A stretch of DNA of 64,000 nt from Microbacterium sp. 10M-3C3 (GTDB taxonomy: Bacteria > Actinomycetota > Actinomycetes > Actinomycetales > Microbacteriaceae): NCBI RefSeq assembly GCF_003931875.1, contig NZ_CP034245.1:310001-374000 (forward strand), read 5' to 3'. A program made the position numbers and the translations under genes. The notes beneath the pieces were generated by a model, which was not told where the DNA came from, did no database searches, and saw only the letters and a list, made by a program, of their open reading frames with translations. How positions within the stretch are numbered: position 1 is the first letter of the stretch; every line of letters begins with the position of its first letter. Positions 62,484-64,000 of the stretch are shown one piece after another.

Positions 62484-63919
62484 CGATGACGGTGACGTCG
62501 GAAGGGCTGCGGTCGGCTCTGCGGGCGGCGGCGCACGACGAGCCCGCCCAGATGCAATCGTTGCGGCGCGCGATCGAGCAGGCGGGCGGACTCCGTCTCG
62601 GGACAGACTCGCTCGACGACATCCTGGTGCGTGTGCTGATGACGGCCGCACGGGGTCATGGGCGCGAGATGGAGCGTGTGACCGACTCCCTTCGCGAGGC
62701 ACTGATGCGCATCCTCGACGACCTCGAGCTCGCTCGCGGCAATCGACCCGGTGTCGCCCCGCGCGCGGAGGCGCTGCGGCACGCCGATCTCGAACGCATC
62801 GCGCAGACGATCGAGATGCTCGAGACGTTCGATGATTACGTTCGCCGGCAGGCGCAGAACGCCGATTCCGATCTCGCCCACGCCCTCGACGACCTCCTTC
62901 CGCCCGACCCGATCTCGGCGCGCAACCGCGCGCTCAGCCGAGGGGCCGACGCGCTCGAGCGCGCGGAGGCGATCGCACGGGCGTACGCCGAGGGCCGAAC
63001 AGTCGAGGCAGCAGGTCTCGGCCTCCCGCTCACGAACCCGCGCGATCCGGCACTTACGCGCACGATGCAGCGACTCCGGGCGGCCATCGATCGCTATCGT
63101 GCGAATCCTGGGACGGATGCCGCCGCCGCCGAAGCCGCGGCATCCGAGCTCGCCCGCATGACGAACTACGCCGGCGAGCATCTGCGCGCCAACGCCAGCG
63201 GCTTCGAGGTCTCGTCACTCGACGATGTCCTCCCTCCTTCTCGCCCACCGCGTGCCGACGCGCCCGGCGCCGTGCACGAAGCGCACGAGGCGGCACAGGC
63301 CGCTCGCGAGACGCTCCGGGCCCGACCCGATCTCGTCACGTCGGCGCCCGCTGCCGAGCTGTTCGACGCGCTCCAGTCCGGGAGCCCCGAGTTCCGCGCG
63401 GAGGGGACGATGCGCGAGGGCCTCGCCCGCGGCGAGGTACCGGGGGTGGGCCTCGAGGGCTACATGATCAGCGCCGGGGAGGTCGGCCGGCTGCGCACCG
63501 AGCCCCCGGGCCTCGCCGCGCGGCTCGCGTCCTTCCTCTTCGGGTGGCAGCGCGCGCACCTGGTCGGCCCGGGCTTCGGATCGGAGCTCTTCGCGGGGCT
63601 CGCACTCGCCCCGGAGGGCGTCAACCAGATCGCGCAGCGTCAGGGCATCGAGCTTCTCATCCGGCATCTGCGTGACACGGGGGCGGACCCGCACGCCACG
63701 ATCACCGCAAAGGTGCGCCGGCTCGCCGTACCGCTGGCCAGCGGCAGTCCCGAGGCCGTCGACGTCCTGTCGTCGATCCGCTACGAGGTGACGACGTCCG
63801 GCCGCCCCGCAAAGGTCACGTTCGAGATCACCGTGCACCCGGACGGATCGTGGAGCGTCACCCATGACATCCCTCCGGGGCTCCCCGGCGCCGACGTCGC
63901 TCTGGCAGGTGCGCGATGA
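62480..63919 (+). CDS. Protein with toxin-like C-terminal domain, possible injected effector
   Basis: A 479-residue protein. The N-terminal ~300 residues are mostly helical (MERVTDSLREALMRILDDLE; ADLERIAQTIEMLETFDDYV). The C-terminal ~120 residues contain WQRAHLVGPGFGSELFAGLA, LAPEGVNQIAQRQGIELLIR and a final beta region (IRYEVTTSGRPAKVTFEITV). The RAHLxGPGFG...LAPxxVNQ pattern recalls polymorphic-toxin C-terminal domains seen on injection-system cargo; this is from memory. ATG overlaps the upstream stop (ATGA) and its own stop overlaps the next gene. Confidence 0.65.
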   Translation: MTMTVTSEGLRSALRAAAHDEPAQMQSLRRAIEQAGGLRLGTDSLDDILVRVLMTAARGHGREMERVTDSLREALMRILDDLELARGNRPGVAPRAEALRHADLERIAQTIEMLETFDDYVRRQAQNADSDLAHALDDLLPPDPISARNRALSRGADALERAEAIARAYAEGRTVEAAGLGLPLTNPRDPALTRTMQRLRAAIDRYRANPGTDAAAAEAAASELARMTNYAGEHLRANASGFEVSSLDDVLPPSRPPRADAPGAVHEAHEAAQAARETLRARPDLVTSAPAAELFDALQSGSPEFRAEGTMREGLARGEVPGVGLEGYMISAGEVGRLRTEPPGLAARLASFLFGWQRAHLVGPGFGSELFAGLALAPEGVNQIAQRQGIELLIRHLRDTGADPHATITAKVRRLAVPLASGSPEAVDVLSSIRYEVTTSGRPAKVTFEITVHPDGSWSVTHDIPPGLPGADVALAGAR

Positions 63920-64000
63920 GCGAGCGGTCGCACCTCGAGGAGTTCCTCCACCTCCCGTCCGCGGTGCTCGTGGATCTTCCGCTCGCGATCCCGCTCTTCG
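63916..64000 (+). CDS. Start of an unidentified protein, cut by the window edge
   Basis: ATG 63916 overlaps the preceding stop (ATGA) and the frame stays open to the window end. Only MSERSHLEEFLHLPSAVLVD and LPLAIPLF are visible, too little to assign. It shows the operon continues rightward. Confidence 0.6.
   Translation, partial: MSERSHLEEFLHLPSAVLVDLPLAIPLF

Noticed and set aside
60312..62702. Large antisense frame over the injection-like operon
   Set aside because: Shadow of the large protein's coding frame; crosses gene boundaries and lacks protein-like motifs.
55354..64000. Complete prophage
   Set aside because: Only sheath/tube-like genes and unknowns are seen; no integrase, terminase, portal or capsid gene in the window, and the leading regulator is a SARP-type activator. 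The right side is not visible, so this is provisional.

Overview
This window is high-GC actinobacterial chromosome, most likely Microbacterium or a close relative in the Microbacteriaceae. The support is the folate/ftsH/panC/lysS gene order, many GTG starts, stop-start overlaps (ATGA/GTGA), TANNNT -10 boxes six or seven bases before start codons, and the very frequent word GGATGCGG/CCGCATCC. Names rest on reading motifs and gene order; no database search was possible.

Left part (1-17 kb): a Dyp-type peroxidase cut by the window edge, a UBP zinc-finger protein, an S9 peptidase and membrane proteins. A non-coding stretch at 4.2-4.7 kb holds three tandem ~160-bp repeats with internal inverted arms. 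A CopB-like copper ATPase sits next to a CsoR-type operator. Two unrelated ECF sigma factors follow, an ECF41-type with an SDR gene and an ECF42-type with a DGPF/YCII gene. Then come tRNA-Phe, tRNA-Asp and tRNA-Glu, an M23 peptidase, pyrophosphatase, tilS and hpt.

Housekeeping core (17-37 kb): ftsH-folE-folP-folB-folK-DUF3180-two PH-domain proteins-DUF2520-panC runs with stop-start overlaps and is followed by lysS. After it come a DUF4192 protein, cardiolipin synthase, a lipoprotein, a DUF559 nuclease-like gene between two related inverted repeats, a hydrolase, clpC and a short argA. The panC product lacks several catalytic residues, and panD and coaX are absent from their usual place.

Catabolic and transport part (37-55 kb): a permease, glutamine-synthetase-like enzyme, gamma-glutamyl amide hydrolase, aldehyde dehydrogenase, SDR and FadR-type regulator form a probable gamma-glutamylated amine (polyamine or ethanolamine) pathway. 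Then come radA, a PPC-domain protein, an amidohydrolase joined to a five-gene peptide/nickel-type ABC transport operon, a creatininase-family protein and lactate dehydrogenase.

Right end (55.3-64 kb): immediately after tRNA-Ser(CGA) and its terminator lies a SARP-type regulator followed by a tightly packed operon with a tail-sheath-like protein, a tail-tube-like protein, small proteins, a ~967-residue protein split by a -1 frameshift at a CCCGGGG heptamer, and a protein with a toxin-like C-terminus. This looks like the start of a contractile injection system locus with a divergent protein set. It continues past the window edge and is the most interesting region here.
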